Source of the DNA: Ulva prolifera
Taxonomy: Eukaryota > Chlorophyta > Ulvophyceae > Ulvales > Ulvaceae
Length of the DNA stretch: 64,000 bases
Direction: 5' to 3'
NCBI GenBank assembly: GCA_023078555.1
Contig: CM041199.1
Location: 2,359,101-2,423,100 of the forward strand
In this document: positions 12,770 through 23,704 of the stretch, in pieces
Layout of the letters: every line of letters begins with the position of its first letter
How positions within the stretch are numbered: position 1 is the first letter of the stretch
Made by a program: the position numbers and the translations under genes
The notes under the pieces: model-generated
Seen by the model: only the letters and a program-made list of their open reading frames with translations
Told to the model about the DNA's origin: nothing
Databases searched by the model: none

Positions 12770-13951
12770 TCACCGGGCTTGTCTGGATGAACTGTTGTTG
12801 TCCATGAAGCGAGCGCTAGCGTTGACGGGCAATCTGCTCTCGCAAGCTCGTCAGACAATCATGCGGACGCCTGCAGCAGGGCAAGCCACGCGATCCTGGT
12901 GCTGTGAGGGGCTCTGAAACGGCATAGCCTGTCTTTAGTGACATCCAGTTCAAAGTCTGGCGTACAACTGCACCACGACCCGGGATGCAGTTTCGATTGG
13001 ACGCCGAACGCTCGAGGTCGAGCGCACCTGGAACGTCAACTGCGCAGCTGCCAGGGCGTCAAGGCAGCAATTTTCATCCGAGGCATGTCTATGAATGCTT
13101 TCTTCTGTCCAATGGACCATTCAAACGTGGCCAGCGGCAGTGGCGCCGGCGTCATATACATCAGCGCTGCGGGGCGTTGCCTTCAAGCGCCCATCGACCT
13201 GCGCCAAGGCATGCCACCAACGACATCAACGCTGTCAAATCAAACACAATCTCACCGATGTTGGTTCTATGCTGCAAATGCATGTCTGAATGAGGGCGAG
13301 CACGTACGGCTGGTTCAGCGCAGGCTAATGACGAGTCGATGTGGGCAGCTGCAGACGAGCACTTGCACAGATCATACCGGCGAGGCTGGCATCAAAACAA
13401 GTGCATTGACGCAAAGGCCTGTGCCGCTGAGTGGGGGCTGCATTGACCGCATGTTTTCGAGAACCGAGCTGAGGCGGGAGACGCGCGTGGGAGGCTGACA
13501 ATCGGCTGCAATATCGACCAGCTGGCAAGTGCACTTGACGTGTCCACGCCAGCTTCGCAACCACGTCGTCGAAGTTCGTGAGTTTGTTGCGACGGCAATG
13601 CGCAGTCTCCGTGGGCACTTGGCTCCATGGGCTCCACACGCGGGTCCATGGGCTCACTTCTGCGGTTGTGTGCACTGCGATTGATCTCAGAGTGAATCGG
13701 TGAGCACCGGTGATCGCGGATGTCTAGATGTGTCCAACGATAGCAAGACACGATGTGTTCCGCAAGCTTACACTGTGAAAACACATGGTGAACTGCACAC
13801 CGAGCTAGACATATGCATGAGTCAACTGCACATGCTTGCAATCGTGTGACCGGAATTTTCGTCGCGTCGATGTGATCGCGAGGGCGTGTTGATGACGACA
13901 TGAATGTTCACAAAGCACGAGGCCTGCCGTGCATCTGGCGTTGACGTGATC
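12770..13951. other. No recognisable gene
   Basis: Open frames of 150-190 codons occur on both strands (for example 12938-13498 plus and 13901-13392 minus) and overlap antiparallel. Neither has a recognised domain or convincing codon bias. Confidence 0.3.
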
Positions 13952-13980
13952 CAGACAAGATGCCGTCTGCTACAGTGAGG

Positions 13981-14049
13981 ACTCCTCACTGAGTAGTGAT
14001 ATTACAAAAGAGTTAACGCGTACGGGAGGAAACAAACACTGAAACCGAA
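13981..14049 (-). mobile_element. Family L tail with 29-bp imperfect duplication
   Basis: This is a reverse copy of the family L 3' end (TTACAAAAGAGTTAACG..GGGAGGAAACAAACACTGAA). It lies between direct repeats 13952-13980 and 14050-14078 that match at 26 of 29 bases. The divergence of the repeats and of the tail suggests an older insertion. Confidence 0.7.
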
Positions 14050-14078
14050 CAGACAAGATGCATTCTGCTATAGTGAGG

Positions 14079-15230
14079 TGGATAAATGCCCTAGATCTAG
14101 ACTCCAGTTTGCAAACACATTCGGGCTGTTCACAGCCAGGTTTGAGGTGTCTGATCAGACTGACCATGGGGCAGTCCGCCATGCCAGCCCCAAAATGCAA
14201 CAGGTCATTGGCTTGTGTGGCACCTGGAGGAGTGCCACGTGTAAATATTGCTGTTGATGGCTGCTATTTGTCATGCTGTGCGGCTCCAAAACGCCCCAAA
14301 AATCATCATTTTCAAGCCTGGGCTGTGCACCTGTCCAGGCACGCAAAAGCAACACCCCGAATTGCATTCTTACTGAGGTTGTGTTGTCAGAATTGGCTTC
14401 CTCAAGGCCAAATGTCCAGCATGCTGCATCTCCCAAATCCGCCCGACCAGAGTTTCATACTTACCTCAAGAGATGTCCTGTTGCAAGCAGAGCCTCTCAC
14501 TTTGCACACCAGCTCCAAATGGCATTCTGCGTGTGGTATCACCCCCGAACATCTGTGTGCTTGACCGTTTCTTGTGCGGAAACTTGCTATGCACTCAATC
14601 TCACTCAACAAAGGCATTCACCAGCAGCTTTTTTGCGTGCTTCGCGAATCTGCGATCCAGGTGTCAACAACGCTGTTGTGTAGTGCATGGCGTGGCAGTA
14701 TGGTGAGTGGTGCCGCGTGACGCATGCTGCATGCGAGATTCCAACACACCGACACAGCCAGAAGTGCAAAGTTTGATATTGTGGAAATACGATTGATACA
14801 CATATTACATACAAGGTACAGCCACAGAGGCTCTGGGCCAGTAACATCGTATTGCCGGTATGAAGTCGCCGGTATCGCATCCCCGCACGGTATTCTCGAC
14901 ACAAGTCGAGTATCCAGACACATTGCAGCCACGGCACCCGCGCACAAATACCCACCGTAGATCGTGCATCTAATCAATCCTAGCTGCGTGCATATACAAT
15001 CTATCAACTCACTGTTCACTGTCCTGCAAACTGCACGCTCGCTAGCTCAGCCAGTCGGTCGCTAGCAGCCCGAACCGTTGCCATATTGGAGCATTCTGCA
15101 GTATCAGACGGGTATCACAGCCATGCATGTAGTATTACAGACAAGAAAAGGATCTAGACACGCAGACAAATCTCTCTCGAAACGCACTGTCACCTACCAG
15201 CAGCTGTACTAGATGGCTAGTCAACGCCGT
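14079..15230. other. No recognisable gene
   Basis: This is mixed non-coding sequence. The 168-codon plus frame at 14058-14564 has no recognised domain. Confidence 0.3.
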
Positions 15231-15235
15231 TGCAT

Positions 15236-17362
15236 CGATTCATGGCGTTGCCAGCATCTCCAGCATGCGGCTGCGTTGTGATTCTGGCAGGGAGCTCAGA
15301 AAGGTAGCTCTTTGTCGCTCTGGAAGACGCTTGACTGAACGCAGAAGCATGCTCAGAGTCTCATTGTCCTGCTCCCTTTCCATTTGCGCCTGTGCTTTTG
15401 CCTGCAAGTCGTGAAAGGTTCAGCATGCTGTGTGCCATGGTAACATAAACAGTGTTTCAATGTACTGTGAAACTAGAGACAGATGCAATCGACACACACC
15501 TATACCCGTGCAGAGACACGGGGCTGCGGATTAGCTGGAGCTGCATCTGTGGTGTCCTTGTTTACCGTTGCTGAACACTTCTTACCTTGAGCTTGGGTGG
15601 CCTGTCTCCCCTTGATATTCTGTGCGACCTGTATTGCAAACTGGTGAGTGTAGCAACTGTCAAGCACAGGAAATCGTGCACAGTGGCAGTCACGTCAGAG
15701 TTACGCACCTGCATTGCAGCTGCACCGCCTCGCTGAGACGCAGAGGCCGGTGACCATTTCCTCTGCAGCAGTCTAGTGTGTGACTTGGCTGACCACAGGC
15801 GCGTCCACATGCAGGGGCAGCAGCAGTCGGGAGCATACGAGCCGAACGGGCTGTGACGCTTGTGCTGCAGCCAGCAGCTGCTGGTACATTTCCTCTGGCT
15901 GGCCGGGCTCCGCTTGCACCACAGCGGGCTGAAGAGCAGCGACCTGCACCACTGACCTCTGCAGCAGTGCTGTTTTGGAGCAGGCTGACCCCCGGCAAGT
16001 CACAGGCAGGGGCTGCAGCAATGGGGGACACACCTAGGCCTGAACGGGGGGAATTGGGCTGCAACATGGCTGCAGGCACTGCGTGTCCAGCAACGGGCTG
16101 TGAAGCTTGTGCTGCAGCCAGCTGCTGATGATACGATCTCTGAGGCTGTATGGGCTTCGCTTATACATACATTTCAGTGGGTGAAAGACCACATCGATAT
16201 CTGTTCTCGCCTCGGCACACGCATGGTAACCTGAAACCAATTTGGACTTCTACACACCTTTGGAAGACTAGTGCCAGGGGCTGCATTGGACTGACCTTGT
16301 GCATGCTCTGATGGGCAGTCTCCCAAGGGACTTCTGGCTGGAGATACAGAGCATGGATCGGTTGGATTGGAAAGCTCTGGGCGTACATTGGGATGGGTTG
16401 GCGGTATCTGAAACTGTGTTGGTGGTATCTACAACTCTGGTGTACCGTTCGTTGTTCCTCGCAGCTTACGTATCTGCCTCTTCAGGTCTTCAGGCAAACA
16501 CGGTTCGAAGTGTATCAGGACGCGGATGCATTGTTTCTGCGCAGCCATTTCGCAGCTGTCTTTTAAGTCCTTGGGTCCAGTCCAGATAATTCTGGTCGGT
16601 GAACCACGTGTTGAAAGCAGCTGCTGCAATGTCTTGGATGTCAATGAACAAAAATCCACACGCTGACAGAGTTCAGGGCCGTTGACTCACCTTGATGCAT
16701 TTTTTCATTGTGTAAGCCTGACCCACATAGTGCAAGTTCATGCTCAATTTGAAGCACCTGACACGTTTTGTTGGCGATCAATTCTACATGTCGACTATCG
16801 CTCAGGCCACGGAGAGCAACCTTAAGTGATGCTCGAAGACTTGATCAGAATTGCAGCTCCGTGCATTCCAGTGTTGTCGTCTTCATAATGTGCTGCCGTT
16901 TATTGAGTGCTTTGAGAAGTTTTCCTGAGTTGACAGACCACCAAGCTCGGACTCGAGACTTTTGCCCCACAGAGTGCGCAATTTGCGAGTCTGCTGATCA
17001 TTCCAATTTGCTCGCCCTGCCTCTGGCCAATTTATCCCAACGAACTTTTCATATGCGTACTTACTGCATTCCAGAGTTTCCACGATGCACGCTCCGAGCT
17101 CCGTGATCCAAGTTCTCCATGTTGCCTGTATGGCTGCAACTTTGAGTCCATCCGCCCTGGTTGCCATCCATGAGCAAGGCGCGGGCGATGCGTAGGACAA
17201 CAGCTGCGACTTGCCAGAATTAAAGCTTGCTGCTGCTTGCACGATCTTCGACAAGTTGCATTCAATAGCTGCATCCAATAGCTCCTTGCTTTGGCAAGCA
17301 CCGGCGAAGTGCGGACACGATTTCATACAGATTGTAATCGCGAACTGTTCTGTGCAGAGCAC
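15236..17362 (-). CDS. Hypothetical multi-exon gene
   Basis: I do not recognise this protein, but several minus-strand blocks read as coherent exons. The last exon (about 15420-15236) encodes a Gln/Glu-rich helix (LQAKAQAQMEREQDNETLSM) and ends LPESQRSRMLEMLATP before TGA. A short exon near 15640-15594 (NIKGRQATQAQ) ends at donor CTCAAG/GTAAGA. Gln-rich sequence (VVQAEPGQPEEMYQQLLAAA) lies near 15.9 kb. A block at 16660-16430 encodes PCLPEDLKRQIRKLRG. A block at about 16850-16695 encodes VALRGLSDSRHVELIANK and ends at donor CATCAAG/GTGAGT. The most 5' block (17362-16883) contains WMATRADGLKVAAIQATWRT. The exons were joined by eye, so the gene could be two genes. The Gln-rich, helical composition fits a nuclear or scaffold protein, but that is a guess. 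Confidence 0.4.
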
Positions 17363-18241
17363 GACAGAATGCAGCCATCACGAGCAATAAAGCATATCCG
17401 GCGCAAGATTAACGATCTCCCATATAGTTCTACCAGTCTGTTTTGTTGCGTCGGCACGACTAGATTCAGATGGAACGCTGGATGCCAAGAGACTGCAGCC
17501 ACATGCTATGGCTACGAGGGTGACCATTCACCGGTCAGCAAAGTGGCAGGCAGCACCCGGCTCGGAGCAACGAACACATATTGACGATATACAATCCTGA
17601 CATTAGAAATCAGCACACGTGCAAAGCTGCGGAATCGAATTGTAGCAAATACTGCAGCCCATACCGCTGTAGGCACCTCCGGCAACAGATACGATCAAGG
17701 ACCTCAGGCACAGCGCAACTTGGAGCGGAATACATAACGTTATGATATATTCTCGGAATTTCGCGTGTCAGATCAGCGATTTCCACGCTAATCATGGATT
17801 GCACAGAGAACGGGGCGGAATACGCACCTGTACAGTGCTGCGCAGAATGCGGCCCTATACCACATCAAAAACAGCGCCTCGGCGCAGAACAAGCTGCAGT
17901 TTACTCGACATGATAATAACTTGCATTTGTGAAAGAGCCGGGAGAGTATGCCTCCTTGAGCAAGCTACTCATAGTTCGGCGTTCCATACTGCACGAATAT
18001 CGTCGATGCCAGACAGGCACGGTAAAGCGCAAAATTTGCGACAGCGAACTGTTTTGAAATGCAGAAAAGATGTTTGCAATCATGTTGCGACGGTCTACAC
18101 GTTGGTAAAAGGTTCAGGACGAGAGGCGCTGATAGCCATGTTGGGAAGCCAATGCAACCGACGTATCTGGCGGTAACGGGGTATTGCTGTCGTATCAAAC
18201 TTTCACTTCCTGGCTGTGCGAGTTTGGCTGAAAACCGGTGT
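17363..18241. other. No recognisable gene
   Basis: This may hold the promoter and 5' exons of the hypothetical gene at 15.2-17.4 kb. No TATA box or start could be assigned. Confidence 0.3.
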
Positions 18242-18252
18242 AGAGTCGGGAG

Positions 18253-18357
18253 AGCATGTGTAGCATGTGTCTGCATGTGTCCACATGCGTGTTGCTGTTG
18301 ATTCGGATAAGATTTGGTTTTGGGGTTTATCTTCTCCCGTTCACTCTTTTGCAATAC
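18253..18357 (+). mobile_element. Family L tail, 105 bp
   Basis: This is a forward copy ending in the family 3' end (TTCTCCCGTTCACTCTTTTG). It is flanked by an 11-bp duplication, AGAGTCGGGAG, at 18242-18252 and 18358-18368. Confidence 0.85.
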
Positions 18358-18927
18358 AGAGTCGGGAGCTATCAGACGGGGTTTACAGCACTAGATGCTT
18401 AATCCGACCCCTGCAGCGGCCACCCGCCTCGTCAGGGCCGCACGAAAAGATCACGATCACGAGCGCGCCCGCGCGAACTACTCGTGATGACGCTGCCGTG
18501 GGGGGAAACAAAGCTGCGCTGAAGCGGAGCTGGGGTCAGCCAGCATGAGTGCCAGCGCTGGCTAGCCCTCCATACCAAAGTTGCAGCGAGTGCAAGTGCG
18601 CATGGACATGGACGCAGATGAAACGCCTTTCGCTGCAGCTTTTCCTGACCATGTAACCGTTCCGCTGCGATGCTCATGACCTGTGGATGCGCACATGCAC
18701 GCATCGAGGACTCCATCGGATAGCTCTGCGAGCATGGAGGACGGTTCAATCTCATGTCTATCAATCACTCATCTGGTCCACACTCAGGAGGCTAGTACTG
18801 CTCACAACCTAAGGGCATTGATCTGGGGACCCAGAGAGACTTGTGCAATGAAGCTATCAGGTAACTGGAGCGACCTTGTCAACACAACAAGGAATGTGCG
18901 GTGGTGTTTTATCCAGTCAAAACCCAT

Positions 18928-18951
18928 GGGGGGGGGGGGGGGGGGGGGGGG
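18928..18951 (+). repeat. G24 homopolymer
   Basis: There are 24 consecutive G following AAACCCAT. The true length is uncertain because such runs are error-prone in sequencing. Confidence 0.85.
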
Positions 18952-19180
18952 CACAATCATACAAGTTTTAGTCAGCACTCCCACTGTGGTGATGTCCAAA
19001 CTGAGATGGACGCAGCATATGCATTGCGAAGTGAAGAGAGCATACAATCGCGGGCAGCAGTGTTGCTGGCCGCGTTCCAGCGAGTGGTTGGAGTTGCCCA
19101 GCCACCACAGTGTTGTTGTAACAGCCCTTGCTACCTGCCTCCCTGACTTTCTCCTTAAAATTCTGAAAACCCGCTTCAGG

Positions 19181-19231
19181 TCGAGAGTAAACAGGAGAAG
19201 ACCAACACCACACAAGAATCTCATCCGAAAT
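19181..19231 (-). mobile_element. Family L tail fragment, variant subfamily
   Basis: It reads GAGAGTAAACAGGAGAAGAC, then CAACACCACACAAGAATCTC and ATCCGAAA, which is the reverse of the L 3' region. The CACACAAG variant is shared with the copy at 59735. No clear duplication was found. Confidence 0.6.
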
Positions 19232-19521
19232 TCCCCTGCGGGTGTTCACGCCATGGTGCGCCACTGCCAAGCTACGGTCATCCAGTAGATCGACTTGAGT
19301 AATCTTCGGGCCGGAAGATCAATCAATGTGACCTTGCAAACTTCGGGGATCGTTTATATTCACACATTCCCGGACGTCCGTACGCAGCACCACTGGTGAC
19401 CTGGATGTGTTTTGCTCCAAGCTTGCCTACGTTCATCACACTGGCTGTAAAGGCGCCGAAGCCGTGCTGTGCCGGTGAGATCTATCTACAGGTTGCGCGC
19501 GAGGGGCTTCGCGGTGGTGAC

Positions 19522-21546
19522 CAGGGCTCTACATCCCGATCGGTTTCCTGACGAAAAAATGGAAAAAGTCAAAATAACCGATGGCGAGCGAAGCGAGTCG
19601 TCGGTTTCCCCCGACAAGCCAGGGGGGGGGCCGGCGGGCGTGCCCGACGGCCGCCAATGGTGCTTTCGGGATACCCCGACCAACGCCGACAGCTTGTCGG
19701 GATCCCGAAATCCTGTCGGGCCTGAAGGCACCGGATGCACATTGCAATGACAGAGCATTCATCAGGTGAGTCGCAACAATGTTGCTTGCTGCTTGCGCAT
19801 TGCGAGAATGACATTGCTTTCGTTCGGGTTCACTGGTCAAGGGCCGAAGCGCAGGCGCACGGCCGAAACTCCTGCATCAGCCGACCAGGGCAGCAACGAA
19901 GCCAGTTGTTCGAAGAAGCTTCTAGATGGCTGCGGAACGCTCAGGTGATATGCCACGATTGTCTGAACAGACAGTTCGCGAACGCCAGCTTGAGTATCCA
20001 TGGAGTGTGTATCAAGGCCCGGTCAATAAAGCTCACTGTTGGACCTGTTCTGTTTGTGAGTCTTGTAAGGGAAGCTCCAAAGGGAAACTACACAGGTTCA
20101 AGGACGGGAACGACTCCAGGAAGCATCAGAACTCACACAACCACACGCACGCAGCCGAAGCACAGGTCCTTGCCGCTGGGCTCGAAAAGGCTCGTGATAA
20201 TGCAATGTATGAGCGCTACAAGATTAATCTTGATTCAAGCGCGCGTTTGCTCATCGTCGTGGCGTTCATGGTAGCCAATGGCATCTCTCTTCGCATCAAA
20301 TTGTTTGTCGGTCTCTGATTGTTTTTGACACCCCCGATAGAACCCGAGGAGGTCGGCGGGCAACCCGATATCCAGCAGGGTGCTTTTCGGGGCCAGTGTC
20401 GAGAGAGGTAGAAGCCTCCGGGGCGCTGACGAGCACCTGTATATGACTTGGCGTGCACGTGGATGAATCCACGTGGATGAAAAGGGCCTTACGTTGCAGT
20501 GCGGAGACTGTAATCAACTATGGAGTACGACAGGGTTAACAGAATGGGTGTCAGACAGAAATGTGTTACGACAGAGTGGAAATAGGTTCCCCAATTCGAA
20601 CTCTGAAGACAGAAGGACCCAGCAAGTGCACGGTATAAATACCGTTTGGAATGCACCCAGGACACCCCTGCTAAGGCTGGCCACGCCAACGTGCTACACA
20701 AAAGTGGAGCACACTGAATGGAATCCCTAATAATCGCGGGATATCTAACATGATTGGCTGACAAGCGCTGGACACCGGACTCGGTGCCAGCGCTGCACCG
20801 TTATGGTGTGACGAGTATGATTGTGCTCACTGACATATGCATGTAACTTCCGGTGCGATAACAGCGCGTCTCGGAGTATAACGTGCATGTCGGAGTTGAA
20901 CCCCAAATGTGACTTTATGACACTTTCGTGTAGTACTCTAGCGTGGCCACCGCGTAGCGGGTTCGGGGCATAGGTGACTTAGTGCCTCCGAATGGCCTGT
21001 GCACAGTTGACCATGTGCATGCTGAGTATGACTGATGACGTGTGACTATGAATGTGTCATAATGCATGTCCCACGACCAATGTCATATGCCATAGCTAAC
21101 TATTGATCTGCTGTGTCGTTTGATGTGATCTAAGTTGTGTTCGTGCGCACCTCTAAATGCACGATGATATCAGTGATTAATAATGAGAGATGTGAAGATG
21201 AAGAGTGAGATGACTGGTGCGCGACGCCCTCGTAGCCACATGGTGAGCAGTGCGCGACTGAGGCCCATGACGTTAAAAGGCCAAATAATGTATCGCTGCC
21301 CGGGTATTCGACAACGCGAGATGACAAATGATTATAATCTGATGACTATGTGATGATGCAATATCCGGACCGTTTTATATTATTCGGTCATGTACGTGCT
21401 TGGAAGCACCTGGAGGTCATAATGCATGTGCGCATCTACCAGCCTGCGCCGGAGGTGAGATGGACATCTCACAACAGCCAGCCCGACAAAAATTGGGTAT
21501 GGCTTCGGTTTACCCCGACAAGAAAAAACCGGCTTGTAGAGCCCTG
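19522..21546 (+). mobile_element. hAT-superfamily element, 2,025 bp
   Basis: The termini are CAGGGCTCTACA at 19522 and TGTAGAGCCCTG ending at 21546, a perfect 12-bp inverted repeat whose similarity continues imperfectly (CCGATCGGTTT versus GCCGGTTTTTT). The element is bounded by an exact 8-bp direct repeat, GTGGTGAC, at 19514-19521 and 21547-21554. An 8-bp target duplication and CAGGG-type ends are diagnostic of hAT. It carries a BED-like finger open frame at 19926-20318, but no DDE domain was found, so the copy is defective. The 3' half (20.4-21.4 kb) is non-coding. It includes the hairpin CACGTGGAT-ga-ATCCACGTG near 20456 and a TATA-bearing repeat near 20.63 kb that recurs near 22.1 kb. Confidence 0.88.
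19926..20318 (+). CDS. hAT transposase N-terminal fragment with zinc finger
   Basis: This 130-codon frame lies inside the hAT element. It contains a compact Cys/His cluster (CWTCSVCESC, then HRF, then RKHQNSHNHTH), consistent with the BED/TTF-type finger that opens many hAT transposases. After it comes a helical segment ending near FMVANGIS, the position where the conserved all-helical part of such transposases begins. The frame then stops at TGA and the catalytic region with the conserved Asp and Trp residues is missing. It would bind DNA at most. The stop may instead be an unrecognised splice site, but no downstream transposase-like exon was seen before the terminal repeat at 21546. Confidence 0.55.
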   Translation: MAAERSGDMPRLSEQTVRERQLEYPWSVYQGPVNKAHCWTCSVCESCKGSSKGKLHRFKDGNDSRKHQNSHNHTHAAEAQVLAAGLEKARDNAMYERYKINLDSSARLLIVVAFMVANGISLRIKLFVGL

Positions 21547-21613
21547 GTGGTGACTTTGCCGGCTGCGTCAATGCTGACTCGGAGGCAACCACTGGCAGCC
21601 TGGTGGCACCAGG

Positions 21614-21890
21614 TGTGACGACTTGTCACACACGCATGGATATGCATGAGTTAAAATATTCTGGAAGCCTTTGGAATGTCCCGCCAGCCCAAGTGATCGT
21701 GGCTGGCAGCACGGGACTCTGTTAACACTGGTTGCCAGGCTCGTCTTGCTGACGCAGGCGAGCCATCGAGGCACTGCTCTAGAGCTGGAACTCTCCACAA
21801 GCATTCCAACTTTCCGGCCTGTAGGGCGGACACGATGGGAGCCTCTGGTGTGTACGGGGCCAGTGTGCTGAGCACGGCGCACTGTACACA
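21614..21890 (+). repeat. Partial LTR, same family as 37981-38347, opposite orientation
   Basis: It begins TGTGACGACTTGTCACAC. It then follows the LTR at 38 kb base by base with substitutions (TTCTGGAAGCC, GGAATGTCCCG, GGCTGGCAG, GCCATCGAGGCACTGCTCT, GGACACGATGGGAGCC). Similarity ends after GCGCACTGT, so the TATA-proximal and R/U5 part is missing. It lies 60 bp beyond the hAT element. Confidence 0.8.
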
Positions 21891-21929
21891 TGTGGCCGGC
21901 AAGTGCCGTGCACAGGCTGTCTAGGAGCG

Positions 21930-22810
21930 GAGCTCCGTGGGGGCTTGTTACCTCCGGATGTAGCGCAGCGATGGGCTTTCGTCGCGGTGCGAAGACCTTT
22001 GCCGACAGTGTGACAAGCAGGAAATACGCAATATGCTACGACAGCGTGTAAGCAGTATGTAGAAATAGATGGCACCCCATCTGGACGGAAGAATGTGTGT
22101 CCAGACCCAGCAAGCGCAGGTATAAATACCCGTGACGCGCCCAGGACGACCCCCTGCTTGGCTGGCCTCGCCGAGATGCCGCGCAATCGCGAGCACCCAC
22201 CAGAGATCCCGAATATGCGAGGGAAATCTGCATGTTGTGGTTGATATTCATCAGAGCAGGCGCTGCGTTGATATTACGGAGTGCCCGCGCTGGATGTGTG
22301 AGCAGCGGTGTATGCATGCGCCCATGTAGGATGCACCCTAAGCCATCTAGATCTGTGGCGTGGCATGGTTGCAGGCGCGTGGGGCGCTGATGGCTCGGTG
22401 CGAGTGCTGGTTGTGCAGCATCTCGGTAGGAGGACAGATAGGTGTCATCGTCCGTGATTATTGTGTTGATGGACGTGGTGTGCGCCGCTGAGCTGGTTGT
22501 AGACGCGTCAAGCGCGTGACTGTTCATGTCGCAGCGTTCAAGGTTGCCCCGAATGCTTTGAGCCTGGTGCAGTGTTCGAGTTGCGACCAAACGTATTGTG
22601 ATGAACGGTGTTGCCCGAACTTCATGTATTTGTCTGACACGCATTTGGAGTGTATATTGTGGGTTGTACTTGGACATGCAAGGGTCGCGTCAGCAAGCAT
22701 GCATGCATCCGAGTCAGCGAGTGACAACACATGTTTGTGGCTGATATTTTCTGAGCGCCAGTGTGAGATGTTCGTCTCACAACACTTCCCCCCTTAACAA
22801 AGGAGCGAAG
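21930..22810. other. Repeat-like DNA, no firm gene
   Basis: A stretch at 22080-22170 (CCCAGCAAGC..GGTATAAATACC..GCCCAGGACGA..GGCTGGCC) resembles 20.60-20.69 kb, suggesting copies of one promoter-bearing repeat. A 213-codon minus frame (22677-22036) and a plus frame with a CSSCDQTYCDERCC cluster (22516-22797) overlap; neither is assigned. GGAGC-gaa-GCTCC hairpin at about 22802. Confidence 0.35.
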
Positions 22811-22983
22811 CTCCATATTGCGAAGCACAGACTAACTGGCGTGGAGGAAAAGCACACGTGAGTGACACAATAGGGGTACACCTGAACAGATCGCAAAGGT
22901 AAGGCCCACTACGTGGGGACGGCACCCGGTCCACGGAACTGGAGCAAATACCGTGTCTGCCTGGCAATCAGGTTACAATGATG

Positions 22984-23334
22984 TTAGGATACATTTGTCA
23001 GGAAATCAAGTCTAATAAAAATGCGAATATATTGCGCATATAATAAATGCGCATATATGATATCCTCAAGGTATGTTTCCACGACTCTGCCCTTTGAAGC
23101 GGCCGTGACGCTGACCACGTTGGCAATAGCTGTAGACCTACGAACCGCGGCCGAGTCGGCGGCGTCATTGGCGTCGATGACCTCAAGCAGAAGGCGCCGA
23201 AACTCTGATATTGAGACGCCAAACATGGGCATTTGGCCCACTTCTTGAAGCAGATGCTTGATGTTCTTCAACAACTCAAAGTGCCGCGTGTCTGTGGACG
23301 CATGGCCATTGTCGAATGTAGGCAGTGCTGCCAC
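22984..23334 (-). CDS. Hypothetical protein, possibly retroelement-derived
   Basis: This is a 116-codon frame with coherent amphipathic composition (ELLKNIKHLLQEVGQMPMFG, then ISEFRRLLLEVIDANDAADS). I do not recognise it. It lies downstream of the gypsy integrase on the same strand, where a 3' LTR or a second element could start. A gag-like fragment of another retroelement is one possibility; a short host gene is another. No splice signals or promoter could be tied to it. Confidence 0.3.
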   Translation of the reverse strand: MAALPTFDNGHASTDTRHFELLKNIKHLLQEVGQMPMFGVSISEFRRLLLEVIDANDAADSAAVRRSTAIANVVSVTAASKGRVVETYLEDIIYAHLLYAQYIRIFIRLDFLTNVS

Positions 23335-23704
23335 TGCACAAAACCGTCATATTGCGGTAGCTCATGGGGACCACGACGGGCGTGCACGGCCTGTGCACAC
23401 ATTTAAAAATGCGACACGCGTGTTGACACGTGCTACGTGTTGACCTCCTATTTCTGCCGGCGGAAGCATCGCGGCAGTCTATTAAATCGTGCATGACGAA
23501 TGCATGAGGATCGGTGAAAAGAGAGGAAATGCCGTGCTACAACACTGACGCATCATATGAACCGATACAAAATTGTTCGGCGGAGCGTGCGCAAGTTCGG
23601 TCGCAAGTTCTGCGTCATACCCGCTCCTAGCGACCCTTTTATGCCCATGTTAGCGTAACAATTACATTCAGGCGTCCCCTACCGCAATCGACGCTGGGTG
23701 CAGC

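Noticed and set aside
12938-13498. 186-codon plus frame
   Set aside because: A long frame also lies antiparallel, codon use is not biased and no motif is recognised.
23000-23660. Search for a 3' LTR of gypsy-1
   Set aside because: No sequence here recurs upstream of gag near 30.6 kb, so an LTR cannot be claimed.
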